A stretch of 64,000 nucleotides of DNA from Bacillus sp. OV322. Its GTDB lineage: Bacteria; Bacillota; Bacilli; Bacillales; DSM-1321. Positions 63,990 to 64,000 of the stretch are shown piece after piece. The stretch is from assembly GCF_900112495.1 (NCBI RefSeq), contig NZ_FOMA01000001.1, positions 1 through 64,000 of the forward strand, read 5' to 3'. The stretch's first letter is position 1; each line of letters begins with the position of its first letter. Made by a program: the position numbers and the translations under genes. The notes below the pieces were generated by a model. That model did not search any database. It saw only the letters and a program-made list of their open reading frames with translations, and had not been told where the DNA came from.

Positions 63990-64000
63990 ATGAAGTGGAG

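Overview
The window reads as chromosome of an endospore-forming member of the Bacillaceae, probably a Bacillus/Cytobacillus/Mesobacillus-type organism. The reasons are the AGGAGG-type ribosome sites, many TTG/GTG starts, the sporulation genes prkA, yhbH, spoVR and yhdB, a BclA-like exosporium protein, and gene order matching two B. subtilis neighbourhoods: queG-yhbB-trmL(cspR)...prkA-yhbH, and yhcT-yhcU...yhcX...pgcA-azr-yhdB...spoVR. The exact species cannot be fixed from this sequence alone.

Positions 1-5.5 kb are AT-rich and accessory: a TPR protein, a truncated Crp-type fragment, a lipoprotein, a CPBP protease, a VOC protein and two decayed genes (a frameshifted NUDIX hydrolase and a DUF5412-like remnant). 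Positions 5.5-9 kb hold the most distinctive locus: a 757-residue protein made of six cysteine-rich 15-residue repeats, about 168 collagen triplets and a BclA-type C-terminal domain, followed by a GT2 glycosyltransferase with a TPR-like tail. Each gene has a sequence matching the sigma-K consensus in front of it, so they look like a late mother-cell spore-surface pair.

Positions 10-53 kb are mostly ordinary core genome: mqo, a membrane GT2, aldo/keto reductases, bmrA, queG, trmL, nfrA, prkA, yhbH, a SRAP protein and a 3-methyladenine glycosylase, proC, ald with its regulator adeR, pit with its DUF47 partner, a tandem GlsB/YeaQ pair, yhcT/yhcU, a bdbC-thioredoxin operon, yhcX, pgcA and azr. 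Within this stretch, 15.3-18.6 kb carries an unusual same-strand cluster: a shortened, N-terminally extended pyruvate-kinase-like protein, an ECF-like sigma factor and a second-type ClpP, with a sigma-E-like promoter in front.

Positions 53-58.5 kb are again AT-rich and scarred by mobile DNA: an integrase tail, an IS3 orfA scar and a truncated IS110 5' end lie around intact gltP, a NUDIX hydrolase and an unknown beta-rich protein. Positions 58.6-64 kb return to the conserved order with yhdB, an M14 carboxypeptidase, a DUF3889 protein, spoVR, hemY (cgoX) and a small membrane protein running toward the right edge.

A dispersed element of about 100-230 bp with imperfect 26-bp terminal inverted repeats occurs at least eight times in both orientations, always between genes. 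The PrkA kinase, its VWA-domain partner YhbH and SpoVR all lie within 35 kb; yhbH and spoVR are preceded by sigma-E-like sites of differing quality, as is prkA.
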